Source: Oryzias latipes (Eukaryota; Chordata; Actinopteri; Beloniformes; Adrianichthyidae). From it: a DNA stretch of 64,000 nt. Below are positions 11,650 to 23,113 of the stretch, piece after piece. The translations under genes and the position numbers were made by a program. The stretch lies in assembly GCF_002234675.1 (NCBI RefSeq), contig NC_019879.2:7259325-7323324 (forward strand). Reading direction: 5' to 3'. Position 1 is the stretch's first letter; the number at the start of each line of letters is the position of its first letter. The notes below the pieces were generated by a model, which searched no databases, was not told the origin of the DNA, and saw only the letters and a list, made by a program, of their open reading frames with translations.

Positions 11650-13734
11650 GAGTGTGCCAGAGAGGAAACACACCATGTGACAACTCGATCCAACTGCAGA
11701 AACGGCTACACTTATCAGTAAGTATTAAATATGCGTAGAACGTGGAAGACTCACCCTACCTGTCAACAAGTCTACAGATTACTCACATTTTCTCCTTTCT
11801 TTGTCATAGTTATCCCCAAATGGTAATTGAAACTCCTTGACAACTGCATTCTGCATTTTAAAACGTAAGAAATCCGTTTTTTGATTAGCTCTTTTCACTT
11901 TCACACGCGTCGGCACGTCACTGATTTGACTGGCTTGTGGTATATCACTAAAAAAAGAAGGAAAAACTCAAACATCCAGACACAGACTTTTACAAACAGG
12001 TACATACATTATTTTTTCTAAAACAGAGTGAAAAAAACAGGCTTTCAAAAGTTCATGGTGTGTGTGTGTGTGCTCTTTTGTCTCTGGCTTCCTGTTGATG
12101 ATGACAGTTCTGCTTTATCTGGGTAAAAGTGTAACCCACACCACCTTTTGACAAAATTACTGATAGCTTCTCGATTGTCTCCCACCAAGCATTTTCATAG
12201 TAAATAAAACTCACCACGCAAAAAGTACTTCCCTTATGAGCCTTAGCAAGTCAACACTACACGGGGGGAGAGTACTACTGTTTATTTCATGAGGAACTCG
12301 TGCAGTTTATGCCTCACCCCGATTAGTTATACAGCCACAAATCTAACCCCAAATCTTGTTGCATTTTTGTTCATCTAGTTCAGTTAACCTCCCCGCCCCC
12401 TTTTACCCACAAAACATGACCCCCACCCATTAACAGAAACATATGCAACAGACCAGACTAGTACTTCTTTCTCTTTCAGTGCTTCACTTACATTTATTTC
12501 AAGGTAATGAGCACAGAGTTGTTCTTCCAGGCTACACAACGGATGAAATACAAATATTGGCTCACAGAAAAACCTTATTGTATGACACATTAAAAAAAAA
12601 AAATGGACTAAAGGTCAAATATGTTGACAATTTGCTCAACAGTACACAAAACAATGCCCTAAAAATGTTTCTTTTGTATAATTTCCATCCATTGTTTGAC
12701 AGTTCTTTTATTTTTCACTTTGAATAAAATTTATGATAATCAGAAACATACAGGTTGAGCAGAAAATAACAAACTTTAAACAAAAGAGTCTTTTACAAGG
12801 TCAGTGTTTAACAGTTGACACGTGCTAATTAAGATACGACCTCCACCCTACCACGGATTATAAACAATGGAGTGCTGCAAGTTAACTAGAAAAAAATCCA
12901 AATAAATAAATAAAGGTGCTGAAAATTTGAGACCAGAACATTTATGGGAAGTGTCACAAAATACTAATACTAATGATCAATATTAAACATGATGAAAAAC
13001 TGAATGTATTTTTGTGCTGTTTTGTTTTAATCAATTCAAAAACTTAGACTTAGACTGTGTATGAAATCCTTACACATAAAGTAAAATACTTTAAATCTTT
13101 ATTTCTGTTTTGTTGACTATATCTTTAAAAAAAACAACAACATTTTTTTTGCATATTTTGGAAAAATTTAATGTTGACAAGTCATGATGTCCTACCCTAA
13201 TCGGCTTCTTAATTCAAAACACCTGTAAAGTTTTTGTTAGTTTTTCAATGCTCTCTTATTCTTGATCTTTAAGTCACTCAATCATGAACAAATACATATT
13301 TTTATTTTATGAAACTTGAAATGTGTGCTTACAATAAACATTTTTGACCGGTGTAATGCCATATTATGATTATCTGAGACATTCAATGTAATTGTTGTGC
13401 TGTTAAGAGGCCATAATCATAAATATCAGCATGTTTACAATATGTGTAGAGATTCTATATGATATTTGAGTTTCACTTTATGAATTTGATAAAGAAGTAT
13501 TGAACTTTTTCAAGATATATGCATATTTTTTTAGATGTTATAGTGCTGAATAAATCATGCTTAAAAAGGAAACTGAGTTATGGTTTTCCTCACAACACAA
13601 ACAAAAGTTAACAACTAAATTCTTCTCTCTTTTTAGGGTGTTTTTATCATTTAAAGTCAAATGACAATCAGGCAAAACATCAACATGACTTAATATATAA
13701 TTTAAATTCCCCTCCCCATTAACATTGTGACAAC
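11650..13734. other. intergenic region between p2ry8 and upf3a
   Basis: AT-rich sequence with a short TG run near 12060 and several short A or T tracts. The two overlapping open frames near 12384-12727 lack family resemblance. Presumably it holds the p2ry8 promoter and the upf3a 3' UTR. No RNA gene or further exon was recognised. Confidence 0.5.
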
Positions 13735-16700
13735 TTACTGTTCATCTTTGCTTTTCTCAAAGCCTCTGTCCAGCCCCATTACCATGGTAACCACCTCATA
13801 ACAATGATCCGTCTCACGTTCAGGTGAGTGGCCCAAATGGATGCAGTCATAGCCCTTGCTGGATGAGCTCATGCGCTTCCTGTTGCGAGCTCCGGGCTGA
13901 TAGAGCTGCATGGCTGGACGGTCCTGCGGAGACACAGAGAGGGCAAGCAGAACGGAACTGTCAGGTAAAAATGTAGATGAAAAAAAAACAACAACACGCA
14001 AAGAGCTCCGGTTTCATTCATTACTTTCAGTTTCTTTGTTTCAGAACATGGAAAGATTGAGGGATGACAGAGGTGTGGGATGCTAGATGATGACGCAGAG
14101 AGAGTCTAGAGAACTAACCCATCCCATTTATATTTTCTGCAGCTGCAAAAATATATCGCCAACCCACATTTCTTGTTAAATATTAATGATGATGAAAGAG
14201 AAAAAAGTATTGAAAATGCTTTAATCTACATTTTAGTGAATCAGCGAAAAGGAACTGCTGCATCCGCAAACAAAAAAATAGAAGTTTGGATGGATTTATT
14301 TGTTTATATTCTAATGAGTTTAGTTAAAGAACATCAACCAATGACAGAATGATCACAATTTTGACTTAACATCTACTTTTTAATAATCCAAGTTATTTTA
14401 AAAAGATCACTATGCTTCTAAAGCACTTAAAGAGAAAATTAAATTTGTGTAAATAAATCGTTTTACAGAAGTTAATGTGTACAATTATTTTTCAAAAGGA
14501 AGAATTTAAAGTTCCACTCTGATCCTTGGATGAGGACAAAAAAGACATACATGGATCTAGTCCAGAATGGAGCTTCTGGCTTGCCGTAGTAGCTTTACTG
14601 TCACACCTACAAGCTTTTTCTGGCCACATTTTTTCATCTGCTCTCGTTTCACCGTGATTTGAATAAAGACATACTCAGAAATCTAATTTTGAGCTTAATT
14701 TTCGTTACACAGGTCCTCCATCGTGAGAAAAATGTTGCAAGAACATGTTAAAAACACAATTTTCATGGGAGTGGGTCTTTAAAGTAAATATTTGAGACAT
14801 TTCAGGAATCCTCATTGCATGAAAAACCCGTCATGACCTTTGATTGTCTCATGCTCACCTTCTCGCTCACCTTGTTTCGGAGGCGTTCCTTTCTGTTACT
14901 CAGGTCCTCCCTCTCCTCCTTTCCCAGTTTGTCTCCTCCATCAGCACAGTAAGAAAAACCATGATGGTGCCCTTCTTTCTTGGCTCGGTCTTGGCAGTAG
15001 CCCTTTCCCCACTTGGTTTCATCTTTCCTTCTCATGAACTTCTCGAAGTCATAGTGGTGTTGCTGCCGTTTCCTCTCTTCATCTTTTCCGCGGTAATCTT
15101 TGTCTCTCTGCCTGCGCCCATGCTGATCTCTCTGCTCCTTCTCACTCTCATGCTGGCCTCTAGTGGACAGAATACAAATTGCATATAATTTGTATAAATT
15201 TATTATGCAAAATTCTTATTTTGACATCTGGAATTCACTTTTATAGCAAGTTTCAATGTCTTTATTATTATTTTACAGATTATTAAAAAATACAAAACAA
15301 AATACATTCCGGTTATTTAATGTAATAATTACTTTTGACTAACATCTGTAAACAGTTTACATCAATTAAAGTTGACATAATATTATACACTCATGAGCCA
15401 CTTTATTAGGCACACCTGTCCAACTGCTTACTAATGCAAATTTCTAATCAGCCAATCACATGGCAGCAACTCAATGCACTTAGGAATGTAGACATGGTCA
15501 AGACGATCTGCTGCAGGTGAAGCAGAGCATCAGGACAGAGAAGAAAGGGGATTGAAGTGACTTTGATGTGACGTGGTTGTTGATGCCAGACAAGTATTTT
15601 ACAAACTGCTGATGTCCCGGGATTTTCACCCACAACCATCTCTGGAGTTTACAGAAAATGGCCAGAAATAAGAAACTATCCAGTGAGCGGCAGTTCTGTA
15701 GACAGAAATGCTATGTTGATAATAATAATATTAATAATAAATTTTATATAAAAGCGCCTTTCAAAACACCCAAGGTCACCGTGCAAAGTTAGAGGTAAAA
15801 CACAATAAAATCACAACATGTTAAAAACAATAGATAAATTAGATTCATCAGCTGACAGAAGATGAGAAATTGTGTTCCAGAAATGCGAGCTTAAACAGAT
15901 AGGTGTTGAGACTGGATTTAAAGATCCAGAGGTGAAGGGCCAGACTGGTTCGAGCTGAAAAAAAGGCAACAGTAAGAGATAGAGCATATCTAAACTAAAC
16001 AAGCAGAAGACCACACCGGGTGTCATTCCTGTAAGCTAAGACTAGGTAACTGAGACAACAATTCACACAGGCTCACCAAAACTGGACAATATAAGATTGG
16101 AAAAACGTTGTCTGGTCTGATAAGTCTCCTTTTCTCTTTTCCTTCTATCACTAAGATGGTAGGGTCAGAATTTGCCGTCAATAACACGAAAGCATGGATC
16201 CATCCTGCCTTGCATCAATGGTTCAGGCTGGTTGTGGTGGTGGTATAATGGTGTGGGGGATATTTTCTTGGCACACTTCGGTCTTGTTAGCACTAATTGA
16301 GCATGATTCCAACACCACAGCCAACCAGAGTATTGTTGTTGACCATGTCCATCCCTTTATGACCAGTGAACACATCTACTGATAACTACTGCCAGCAGGA
16401 TAAGACACCATGTCATAAAGCTGGAATCATCTCAGACTGGTTTCTTGAACATGACAATGAGGTCACTGTCCTCAAATGGTCTCCACAGTCACCAGATCTC
16501 AACCCGACAGATCACCTTTGGGAAGTGGTGGAACAGTAGATCGGCATCATGGATGTGCAGCCGACAAATCTGCAGCAACTGTGTGATGCTGTCCTTTCAA
16601 TGTGCACCAAACTCTGACAAATGTGTCCAGTACCTTGTTGAATCTATGCCACCAAGGATTAAGGCAGTTCTGAAGGCAAAAGGGGGTCCAACCCGGTACT

Positions 16701-19700
16701 AGCAAGGTGTATCCAATAAGGTACGCGGTGAGGGTGTATGCATATTTACCTGTTGCACGTATCTACATCTATTATGAGGTTTGTGGTGGTGGTGTCATGG
16801 TGTAGAATAAGTTTTTGAATAGTTAAGACAAATGATGTCACATAATGAAATTCTCTGATTAATGATTGTGCACTTCTTACTTTTCCTTGGATTCCTTGGA
16901 CTTCATTTGTCCTCCAGCTTTCTCCCATCTGCCCCTTTCTGCCTCCCCAGTGTCGCTTTTGTCCTTCATTCTGTCTGAATCTGGATTGTCATCTCTATCA
17001 GTCTTCTTCAGAAGCTGGAAATGGACATAGAGACTGAACTTGGTGAAAAGGTCAGCATCAAACAGTTTGACTGGAAAACAAAGGTTACCTTAATTTTAAC
17101 ATCCTTATCCGACAGTTTCTTCTGCTTGTCTGCTTCTTTTCGCTTGCGCCTCTCCTCTTCTCTCCTCTTTCTCTTTTCCTCTTCCCTTAGCCGTTTCTTC
17201 TCAAGCTCTCTTCTTCTTCGCTCCTCTCTTTTCTCCTCTCTTATTCTCTGTACAGACCAAAAACTTGTGAGTATTTTCTAATATTCTTCCAAATTTTTTG
17301 ACAAACAAATTATGAGGTTTGTTTTTTTACCTGTTTTTCAATTTTCTTAATTTTTATGTACTCCAGTAGGGGTGTTGTCCGTTTGGCTGAGTCAAAAAAC
17401 AAAAAGAAGATTACGAAAGTTATATTTGGTTTGGGCTTTAAAGATCTACTAATAATGCTAAAGCGGATAACAGCTTAATAAACAGTATCCTCATTGTGTA
17501 CCTATGAGCTCTTTGGTTTTGGCTTCTATCTCCCCCAGTAGAGTCTCAGGGTTGGCCATAGACTTCTCCTCATCACAAGAATAGTTCTCCAGGAATCGCC
17601 TGTATTCTGGGTCTATAAGAGTTTAACAGATCAATTTAAAACAATAAAAGTGAAGATTTAAAATCTCAAGGTTCAACAATGATTTCTGGAAATTTCAAAC
17701 CCTGTATAGATGACACAGTATAAGTAAGCCTTTACATTTCTAAACTTTTTTTTCAAAAATTCCTCTTTTACAAAACAAAATCGACCAGAAATATTCAAAG
17801 TCTCGCTCAATCATCTTTTGTTTATTGTAAAAGTGTTCCCAGTGGTCTTTTAATTATGATTATGCCATTTTTAGCCAAAATCTAAAACACGTGTTATTTT
17901 TCTAGGACATAGTTTCTGCAGAGCAGCAGGAGTTCATCTGAAATTCACCTCTGAGGTGTAGGCGGCACTCCTGACGCAGCGTAAACCTTCTCTCATTTCC
18001 CATGATCCCTTTGTTTGCACTCTCCCCCACTAGCTCACCGCCCCTCACACCACCAACCAAACATAATGGATGCAACAAAAATGGCGAGCAATGTTGGAGC
18101 TATCCAGCCATACAGTTTTGAGCCAGATTCCAGCCCAGATGAGGAAAACAAAGACGTTCATGGATGTAGTCGTCTAAAAGCGGATGCATCACAATGGGGC
18201 GGAGCAGGAAGCTTGCGGCCCGCCCAGCGTATTTTTTACGTCACAAATACAATCTTTTTCAAATTGAATTTTTTTATCTGGTCACGATTCGAATAAGGAA
18301 ATATTCCGAAATTTTAGGATTAATGCCACAAGAACATTTTAACCCTTGTGCTATCTTAGATGACCCCACCCTTACATTGACGTGTTCTCCCTACCATGAC
18401 TAAGGTGGATAAAGGTGGAAAGATTTCATGTAATCCATGGACACCAGTGAAGATCACAAATCATTGAAGAAAAAAGGTTTAACGCACTGTCTAGTGGGGT
18501 CTAGATGACCCAACTCCCAATGTTAAAGTGCCTAGGATAGCACAAGGGTTAAAAACACCACAAACACAATTTTCATAGGAGTGGATCTTAAAAAAATATT
18601 GGAAGTACATCAAACAATGATAAATATTTTTGTGCTTTTATTTCTGATGTGTACTACAGTTTTTTTTTTTTTTCCTGGAGACTATGTGTTTTCTTGGAGT
18701 GTGAAAACTCGCATTGTGGGGAAAAACATGCTAGCTAAAGAGACCTGGCAACAATGCTTCATTTGGATGATGGATTTACTAAACTCATAAATCAGGAAAT
18801 GTATTTTAGATGCATATCTGCATCAGAAAGGAATTTTCAACAATGGAAGGTGAGACTGAAAGACGGACATACTTGAGCAAAATTTGTACTTTTTGGTCTT
18901 CCATCACTCAAAAACAAATATATATTGCTCTTAGTTTACATTTTTTTTAAAGAAAAACATTCACATTTTAGATTTCTTACTTTAGCAACAATATATTTGT
19001 CTTAAATATAAAAAACTCACACAGACGTATTTATATGCAGCAATTAGCAAGAACATATTAGAAATAGCTAAATTCACAAGAACATTTTAGTACCTTCTTC
19101 AATGCTTCCAGTTTTGGCATCCTTCTTTTTCAGTTTTTTCTTGGAAATCTTCTGAAAGGGGGCAAACTCCACCACTGCAGGATATTCTTGACCTAAAAAT
19201 TTTTTTTTTTAATTTGTTATTTAGCAGATAATCAAGTTAATAGTTTAACTTAAAGGCCATAAATGTGCCTACAGAGAATATTACAGTTTGTGTTTTGTTA
19301 TTTGTAGTTATTATAAACAAAGTCAAAGAAATTTGAACCAATACCTTTGTTGTCGATAAAGACGTAGCCGTCAAATCGATCCCTGAACAACACGATATCC
19401 TCAGTGTTTTTAAAATTGATATATGCTCTTGAAAAAAGGTGGGGATACAGACTGCAATAAAAAAAGAAGGAAAAAAATAAAATTAAGAATATAAAACATA
19501 TTTATTGAAAAAATGAGTAGTTTTTCAAACAAGTAATAAATCACAACACACCTTTGATCTGCTGAGAAGAACTCAAAGTAATCATACGATGGGAGCGGAC
19601 TTAGTTGTTCTTCAAGCTGTTCTTTTGAAAGGTTAGGTGGCAGTCTTCTGATCACAACCTGTGTACAACCAGTTACTCCAAGGTTATTAACTGCTGTTCT

Positions 19701-20569
19701 CAATGAGTGTAAAGTCTCTCCACAAACTTTCAGAATTAACTTTATTTAAAAAAAAAAAAAAAACTATCAGTCCTGACCAAAAGCTTGACAAGTTCAAACA
19801 TTTTTTTCAAATCATTACCGACTCATTTAAGCAGACTAATAAAACTAAATACTGGAACCTGTAAAAGAAAGATGCAGGATATGACATGGAATACACAATT
19901 ATTTTAAATGTAGTTAAAGCTACAACAAAAGTATTTCTGTATGATACTTTTAAAAATGTATTTGGCTAGTTTTCAAAATATGTTTATCCTACTATATAAC
20001 AGCATCAAAATGGGCAACAGTCAACAGACAACAAATCCTGAAGTGCAACAGGATATGCAGAAAATTAAATAACCAAAAAATAAAAAAAAGATGTTTTGAG
20101 TGACATGGAAAGATCTTTTAAGTTATTTTACTGATTTCTCACCCTTGTTTGTTTCCACATTTTAAATATTCAATTCCTGAAAACAGTCTACTGTGCCAAA
20201 AGAATAATAGAAACATGTCCTCGTCGGCCTGTTTTATTACTGCTGCCACTTAAAAATGAGTGCAGTTGTTTTTAAACAAAGCAGGTTAAATTTATTGACA
20301 TGGGTTCAGAAAGCATTATGAAATAGTTAAAATAGGGGTCTGCAACTTAAAGCTCCAGACCCACATGTGGGTCTTTTACCTTTCATAGTAGCTCGCTGGC
20401 TAAAGACAAATAAAATGATAGTAATTACATCCTAAAGTGAGGGTTTGTCTGTTTGATTTATTTAAATTTGTTAGGTTTTATAAAATCACAGGTCCAGTAC
20501 CTGTGATTCTATATTTTGTCTATTGCATCATAAAATAATAAAGTCATGTTCACGCACGCACACACACAT

Positions 20570-20605
<36 letters not shown>

Positions 20606-21386
20606 GTCAGCAGCAGTAATAGGAGTTATAGGGAAAAGGTGCCCACCAAGGAAGACCTAGGTTATAACAAGAGAAAATGCCTTTATTGACTCATTGTTTT
20701 AAAATTTGATAGGAGTGTACTAGCGACACAGGAATGACCCTATTAGAATATATTTTATTTAAAAGAAAGACATGCAATTCTTCATCAAAATAAAAACAAA
20801 AAAACAATTTCATTTTTTTCCAATAATTTTTCTCTGACAGCTTTTAATTTTAGTCAAGCCAAATAAATAAGTGGATAAATACAATTTCAACATATTTCAA
20901 CAGTAACAACGATACGAATGCAGAGCAGTGTCAAAATATGTGAAAGGGTAAAAAAGACTTTAGGTAATCCGTGAGAAAAAGCCCAAATGGCTCTTTTGGT
21001 ATTAAAGGCTGCTGACTCCCACTGTTTGTTCCGTCTTTCATTTTTAAAAGATATGGAGCCACATAATGTGACATTGTTGTGAGGTAAAGATGAAATATTT
21101 GCTAAACATAGTGGAAATGATTGAAAATCGTGCATTTACAGTCTTTTTCGCTGTCCTCGGTGCTGAAATGATCAGCCACTTCCTCCATGTCTGTTGTCTT
21201 CATCAAGAGTAAACAATACGGCGCGTACCAAAACGCTGCTTCACTCACCTTTGAAAAGACCTCCTTCTTCTCTTCTTTTTGTTTGAGATGGCAACCTGGG
21301 CTCTCCTGCTCTCTTGGAATGTCCTTAAATTGTATTTCGACACTTTTCTCCGTGTCCACGGCCATTTGGTCCTTTTCAGACCTCAT
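13735..21386 (-). CDS. upf3a: UPF3A, regulator of nonsense-mediated mRNA decay, complete
   Basis: Ten coding exons: 21386-21249, 19658-19552, 19451-19345, 19192-19094, 17612-17502, 17386-17331, 17247-17089, 17014-16881, 15159-14871 and 13923-13735. Frame is kept throughout, giving 462 residues (human UPF3A 476). The start MRSEKDQ resembles human UPF3A MRSEKEG. Residues 47-190 form the RNP-type UPF3 domain that contacts UPF2 (VVIRRLPPNLSKEQLEEQL, DYFEFFSAD, LYPHLFSRAYINF, FDGYVF, EYPAVVEFAPFQK, DPEYRRFLENY). A highly charged Arg/Glu/Lys helix follows. The C-terminus carries the exon-junction-complex motif DRPAMQLYQPGARNR (401-415). ANPETLLGEIEAKTKELI is closer to UPF3A than UPF3B, and the neighbour cdc16 supports UPF3A, as at human 13q34. 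The family bridges UPF2 and the exon junction complex; UPF3A is reported as a weak activator or antagonist of decay. An upstream in-frame alternative exon is described separately. Confidence 0.94.
14503..14783. mobile_element. short TIR MITE (TTTAAAGACCCACTC family)
   Basis: The left end TTAAAGTTCCACTCTGATC and right end ATGGGAGTGGGTCTTTAAAG are inverted matches, and the inner right side reads AACATGTTAAAAACACAATTTTCATG. It lies in upf3a intron 9, a few tens of bases from exon 9. It is the compact form of the family also seen at 2208-4325 and near 17820-18592. Confidence 0.75.
15388..16736 (+). mobile_element. Tc1/mariner transposon remnant with TA duplication
   Basis: Left end CACTCATGAGCCACTTTATTAGGCACACCTG and its inverted right end (about 16704-16736) are bounded by TA (15386-15387 and 16737-16738). 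Plus-strand pieces of transposase are read at 16194-16382 and 16445-16702 in different frames with stops, so it is inactive. A foreign segment of roughly 300 bp (about 15716-16035), beginning in an AATAATAAT run, appears to have inserted into the 5' part. It lies in upf3a intron 8. Confidence 0.8.
17820..18592 (+). mobile_element. DNA-transposon fragment with coding remnant (IQPYxFEP motif)
   Basis: A frame from 18066 begins MDATKMASNVGAIQPYSFEP and runs into DSSPDEENKD. This acidic motif recurs in fish sequences annotated as transposon-associated or P2X7-like zinc-finger proteins. The right end, CACAATTTTCATAGGAGTGGATCTTAAA, matches the TTTAAAGACCCACTC family, so this may be a longer relative of the MITEs at 2208 and 14503. 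A piggyBac MITE (18343-18548) sits inside it. Part of the upstream text (about 17918-17990) recurs, diverged, at 44360-44440. It lies in upf3a intron 4. Confidence 0.55.
18343..18548. mobile_element. piggyBac-type MITE with TTAA duplications
   Basis: The element starts CCCTTGTGCTATCTTAG and ends CTAGGATAGCACAAGGG, in inverted orientation. TTAA lies directly outside both ends (18339-18342 and 18549-18552), the piggyBac hallmark. It is 206 bp and non-coding. A second copy is at 34387-34581. Confidence 0.88.
20334..21030. mobile_element. hAT-like non-autonomous element in upf3a intron 1
   Basis: The left side AGGGGTCTGCAACTTAAAGCTC and the right side GGCTGCTGACTCCC are weakly inverted. The inner text ACATGTGGGTCTTTTACC and AAATGGCTCTTTTGG belongs to the common fish family around GGCTCTTT. 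A related copy begins near 4716. Ends are approximate and no duplication was identified. Confidence 0.5.
20551..20605. repeat. (CA)n(TA)n microsatellite
   Basis: Alternating CA changes directly into alternating TA. It lies within the hAT-like element in upf3a intron 1. Confidence 0.95.
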
Positions 21387-21680
21387 TTCTCTACATCTCC
21401 TACGAGCTGTGTGCTCGCGATAACTCACGAAAGTTATCGCGAGAGTACGCGTAGATCGATGTTGGATGCGGGTGTTATGTTTAATGAAAACATATATTTG
21501 AGTACTTTAGTTACATAATGATGTTATGTGTGACCTTCATTAACACTTATTTTGTAACGAGTAGAAGAAAAAGGCAAACAATAATTCAATACATATTTTG
21601 ACATAAACGCTGTTCATCTCCATATGCTCCCTCTTCTTACCGCGCAGCTGGGATGATGATCTACGCGATCCGTTCGCCAT
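21387..21680 (-). promoter_or_regulatory. upf3a 5' region with alternative in-frame first exon
   Basis: On the minus strand an ATG at 21680 opens MANGSRRSSSQLR, then CGCG followed by GTAAGAAG gives a strong donor (exon end 21641). Splicing to the acceptor CACACAG (exon resumes at 21406) would run in frame through ARRRCRE into MRSEKDQ, adding 20 residues. The homology-supported start remains 21386. Whether this exon belongs to upf3a or to the small gene overlapping it cannot be decided here. Confidence 0.4.
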
Positions 21681-22090
21681 CGCTTGTGATCGGATTACTG
21701 GAAACTGCGCTTCCCTCAAAGCTGGAGGACCGAATCACTGACAACCCCTGAACATCTCGAGAGGGAACTAGAGAAAACAGAACCAAAATGGAGAAACCAC
21801 ATATTTGTTAAAGTTTCATATGGGACAGGAATATTGATTACAAACTGGTAGAGATATTTTTGTTTTGACGAAAACATTTATTTGACAATTTTTTTTAATT
21901 ATTTTTTATCAGTCTCACCATTTAAAAACGCCTGCTTCCCGCTGCTGTTCTCGGCGCGCACTCGGGGTCTCTCCGGTGTGGAAACGGAGCTCCTCAGGCT
22001 GCTGGAGAGGAGCGTGGAGCAGGTGTCCAGATCCCTGCAGACCCGCTCATTAGTGCAAATACCTGTGGACTTGGACGGAGTACAACCCAT
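21661..22090 (-). CDS. candidate two-exon small gene with MGC-type N-terminus
   Basis: I do not recognise this gene. Exon 1 (22090-21919) opens with ATG in a purine-rich context and encodes MGCTPSKSTGICTNERVC, then a Ser/Arg-rich stretch. It ends at a good donor, AAATG then GTGAGACT. The best acceptor, TTCTGTTTTCTCTAG (exon from 21767), keeps frame and reads VPSRDVQGLSVIRSSSFEG to a TAG at 21661, making 92 residues. MGC followed by Ser at position 6 fits an N-myristoylation and palmitoylation signal, so a membrane-attached protein is possible. The segment is GC-rich compared with its surroundings and lies about 280 bases upstream of the upf3a start, same strand. An opposite-strand frame (21882-22217) also exists. 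Function is unknown, and the model rests on signals alone. Confidence 0.35.
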
Positions 22091-22249
22091 CCCTCCTCCA
22101 GAAACAAACACTCTTAGATCTAGTGGTGGAAAGACAGTCAGGAAAGGATGGTGGGATGTTGCCCCTTCAAGCAGAAGTCTCTCCTCCCCTCACATGGAAG
22201 ACAGAGGACTCTTCTAAACAGACAAGAAGTTAGCCTCAGTCTCAGGAGT

Positions 22250-23113
22250 TAATTTGAGCGCACAAAAAGCTCAATGGTTCCCACAAATTGCTAAGGCAGC
22301 CCTGTGACCCCGAAAGGGTACATGGATTCTGCGGACACAATTTAGTATTTTGTGCACACAAATTTGCATTTTATGGCCACAATTTGGTATTTTGTGCACA
22401 CAAATGAGCATTTTATGACCACAATTTTGGATTTTTTTGCACACAAATTGCGACAGACTGGCGAGCTGTCCAGGGGGTCCCCTGCCTTCACCCACAAGTT
22501 GGCGGGATAGGCTCCGGGAGCCCTGTGACCCCGAAAGGGTCAAAATGGAAGATGAATGAATGCACACGAATTTGCATTTGCGGACACAATTTAGTATTTT
22601 GTGCACACAAATTTGCATTTTATGGCCACAATTTAGTGTTTTGCACACAAATTTACATTTTGTGGCCACAATTTGGTATTTTGTGCACACCAATAAGCAC
22701 TCTGATGCCACAAATTAGTAGTAAGTGCACAAATATTAGCATTTTATGGCCACAATTTGGTGTTCTGAACACAAATTTGCATTCTGATGCCACAATTTAG
22801 TATATTGTGCACACAAATTAGAATTCTGGGGCCACAATTTGGTGTTTTTGCACACAAATTTACATTTTGTGGCCATAATTTGGTATTTTGTGCACACCAA
22901 TAAGCACTCTGATGCCACAATTTAGTAGTTAGTGCACAAATATTAGCATTTTATGGCCATAACTTGGTGTTCTGAACACAAATTTGCATTTTGATGCCAC
23001 AATTTAGTATATTGTGCACACAAATTAGAATTCTGGGGCCACAATTTGGTGTATTTGCACACAAATTAGCAATTTGTGGGAACCATTGAGCTTTTTGTCT
23101 GCTCAAATTAACC
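22250..23113. mobile_element. TIR-bounded element filled with a diverged ~80-bp tandem repeat
   Basis: The ends (22250-22291 and 23068-23113) are near-perfect inverted copies around GCTCAATGGTTCCCACAAATTGC. Between them a unit of about 75-80 bp recurs many times. It alternates GTGCACACAAATT(T/A)GCATT and GGCCACAATTTGGTATTTT, each with a palindromic core. A block at about 22445-22560 (GCGACAGACTGGCGAGCTGTCC to CCCCGAAAGGGT) looks like a LINE-type 3' tail inserted in the array. No genuine coding frame is present; open frames here only reflect the repeat. Confidence 0.75.

Noticed and set aside
18015..18296. Host gene encoding MDATKMASNVGAIQPYSFEP...
   Set aside because: The motif belongs to a repeated, transposon-associated family, the frame is short, and it lies in a repeat in upf3a intron 4.
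13735..21386. UPF3B instead of UPF3A
   Set aside because: The LLGEIEAKTKELI stretch, the MRSEK start and the neighbour cdc16 favour UPF3A, although the C-terminal LYQPGARNR is shared by both.
21882..22217. Plus-strand frame of 111 codons
   Set aside because: It starts in an AT tract with an acceptor-like TTTTTTATCAG inside it, and the opposite strand gives a better ATG, donor and acceptor; I prefer the minus-strand model but cannot exclude this one.
22271..22918. Cysteine-rich open frames of 60-146 codons
   Set aside because: They only read the CACACAAATTTGCATTTT repeat, giving the same peptide words in several frames; no start context or splice signals.
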